Positions 63,726-64,000 of a DNA stretch of 64,000 nucleotides are shown here, one piece after another (the stretch's first letter is position 1; each line of letters starts with the position of its first letter). Origin of the DNA: Shimia sp. R9_2 (GTDB taxonomy: Bacteria > Pseudomonadota > Alphaproteobacteria > Rhodobacterales > Rhodobacteraceae). The translations under genes were made by a program, and so were the position numbers. The notes beneath the pieces were generated by a model. That model did not search any database and had not been told where the DNA came from. It was given only the letters and a program-made list of their open reading frames with translations. The DNA lies in assembly GCF_017743735.1 (NCBI RefSeq), contig NZ_JAGHRO010000010.1, positions 62,001-126,000 of the forward strand, given 5' to 3'.

Positions 63726-64000
63726 CCGGCTCCAAAGAGTGCAATCACGAACACGGCGCAAAGATCGACGCACTAGACTGCTGGGTCTGTGGCGTGTGCT
63801 TTGAGATGCTAGAAACCCGCCCAGTTAAGTATGGCGCTGGATGCAAAAATATACGTGGCGCTGATGGGCCTGGTGGGCATCCTCAAATTGTTACATGGGA
63901 GGCCGAGATTAGGAAGTCTCGCGAAGGGACTACGCTCAACTCGTTTCTTGCAGCCATGGCCCGCCGCTTCATGTCTCGCGCCAAAGGGCTTGACCCGCGG
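63722..64000 (+). CDS. Cys/His-rich phage protein (partial, 3' end off the right edge)
   Basis: At least 93 codons from ATG 63722. Reads MTGSKECNHEHGAKIDALDC, then WVCGVCFEMLETRP, with a possible zinc site (CNHEH and CWVCGVC). Later parts are basic (MARRFMSRAKGL). The gene continues past the window. Family unknown. Confidence 0.65.
   Translation, partial: MTGSKECNHEHGAKIDALDCWVCGVCFEMLETRPVKYGAGCKNIRGADGPGGHPQIVTWEAEIRKSREGTTLNSFLAAMARRFMSRAKGLDPR

Larger units (their letters stand above)
25635..64000. mobile_element. HK97-like temperate phage (prophage), left part; right end outside the window
   Basis: All genes from the tRNA 3' end to the window end are phage type: lysis, tail, head, packaging, replication, repressor and recombination modules in lambdoid order. 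Late and replication genes run leftward and early recombination genes run rightward, with a repressor near 55.2 kb. No integrase or excisionase is found. They should lie right of 64,000 next to attR, with a repeat of the tRNA-Ser 3' end. At least 38.4 kb is present. All structural genes seem intact, so the prophage may be inducible. Confidence 0.9.

Overview
The window looks like a chromosome segment of an alphaproteobacterium of the Rhodobacteraceae (Roseobacter-group type), with a temperate phage genome inserted into it. This placement is inferred from gene content: rpsA and cmk, an opgC-opgG-opgH glucan operon, a DUF6525-type small protein, GAAC-N7-GAAC LexA-type sites, and a phage tail chaperone of the gene-transfer-agent family. 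No rRNA is present to confirm the taxon.

Host part, 1 to about 25,634. The left edge cuts a leucyl-transferase gene (bpt). A peptide-import locus follows: a fused double ABC ATPase and an M20 amidohydrolase on the minus strand, divergent from a substrate-binding protein and two permeases on the plus strand. Small metabolic genes come next (VOC protein, isocitrate-lyase-like enzyme, GFA-type zinc protein), then a structured RNA candidate, rpsA, a nitroreductase with a divergent HxlR regulator, and cmk. A ThDP enzyme and a CoA-transferase overlap as a pair, followed by a TPR protein, the osmoregulated periplasmic glucan operon, and a convergent cell-envelope cluster (YHS, rhodanese, esterase, small membrane protein). 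The host part ends at tRNA-Ser(GCU), 25,545-25,634.

Phage part, about 25,635 to the right edge and beyond. The layout is that of an HK97-like siphovirus prophage. The left arm next to the tRNA carries three TTGGCAARAA repeats. From 54.9 kb down to 26.0 kb everything is on the minus strand, in this order: regulators, RuvC-like nuclease, DUF1376 protein, primase-helicase, adenine methyltransferase, HNH, terminase, portal, ClpP-type protease, capsid, connectors, tail tube, tape measure, tip proteins, fibres, holin, endolysin, overlapping Rz/Rz1, a collagen-like repeat protein and a PhoB-type winged-helix protein. A small XRE repressor at 55,174 reads the other way. Several lysogeny-region genes follow, and the early operon at 57.6-64 kb reads rightward (RecE-like nuclease, RecT, HNH, C5 methyltransferase, ASCH protein, small coupled genes). 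No integrase is visible. It and the right attachment site should lie beyond 64,000.

Control and unusual points. Four copies of the palindrome GGACTTTTGTCC lie in pairs, two at the repressor/Cro-like divergence and two at a near-consensus promoter for the rightward operon, so one repressor probably silences both arms. The zinc finger of the primase-helicase is in a different reading frame from its polymerase-helicase body. A 21-codon minigene occurs twice in the rightward operon, differing only at two synonymous sites and joined to its neighbours by ATGA overlaps. Several real-looking genes are under 60 codons (56, 55, 50, 48, 44 and 40 aa).
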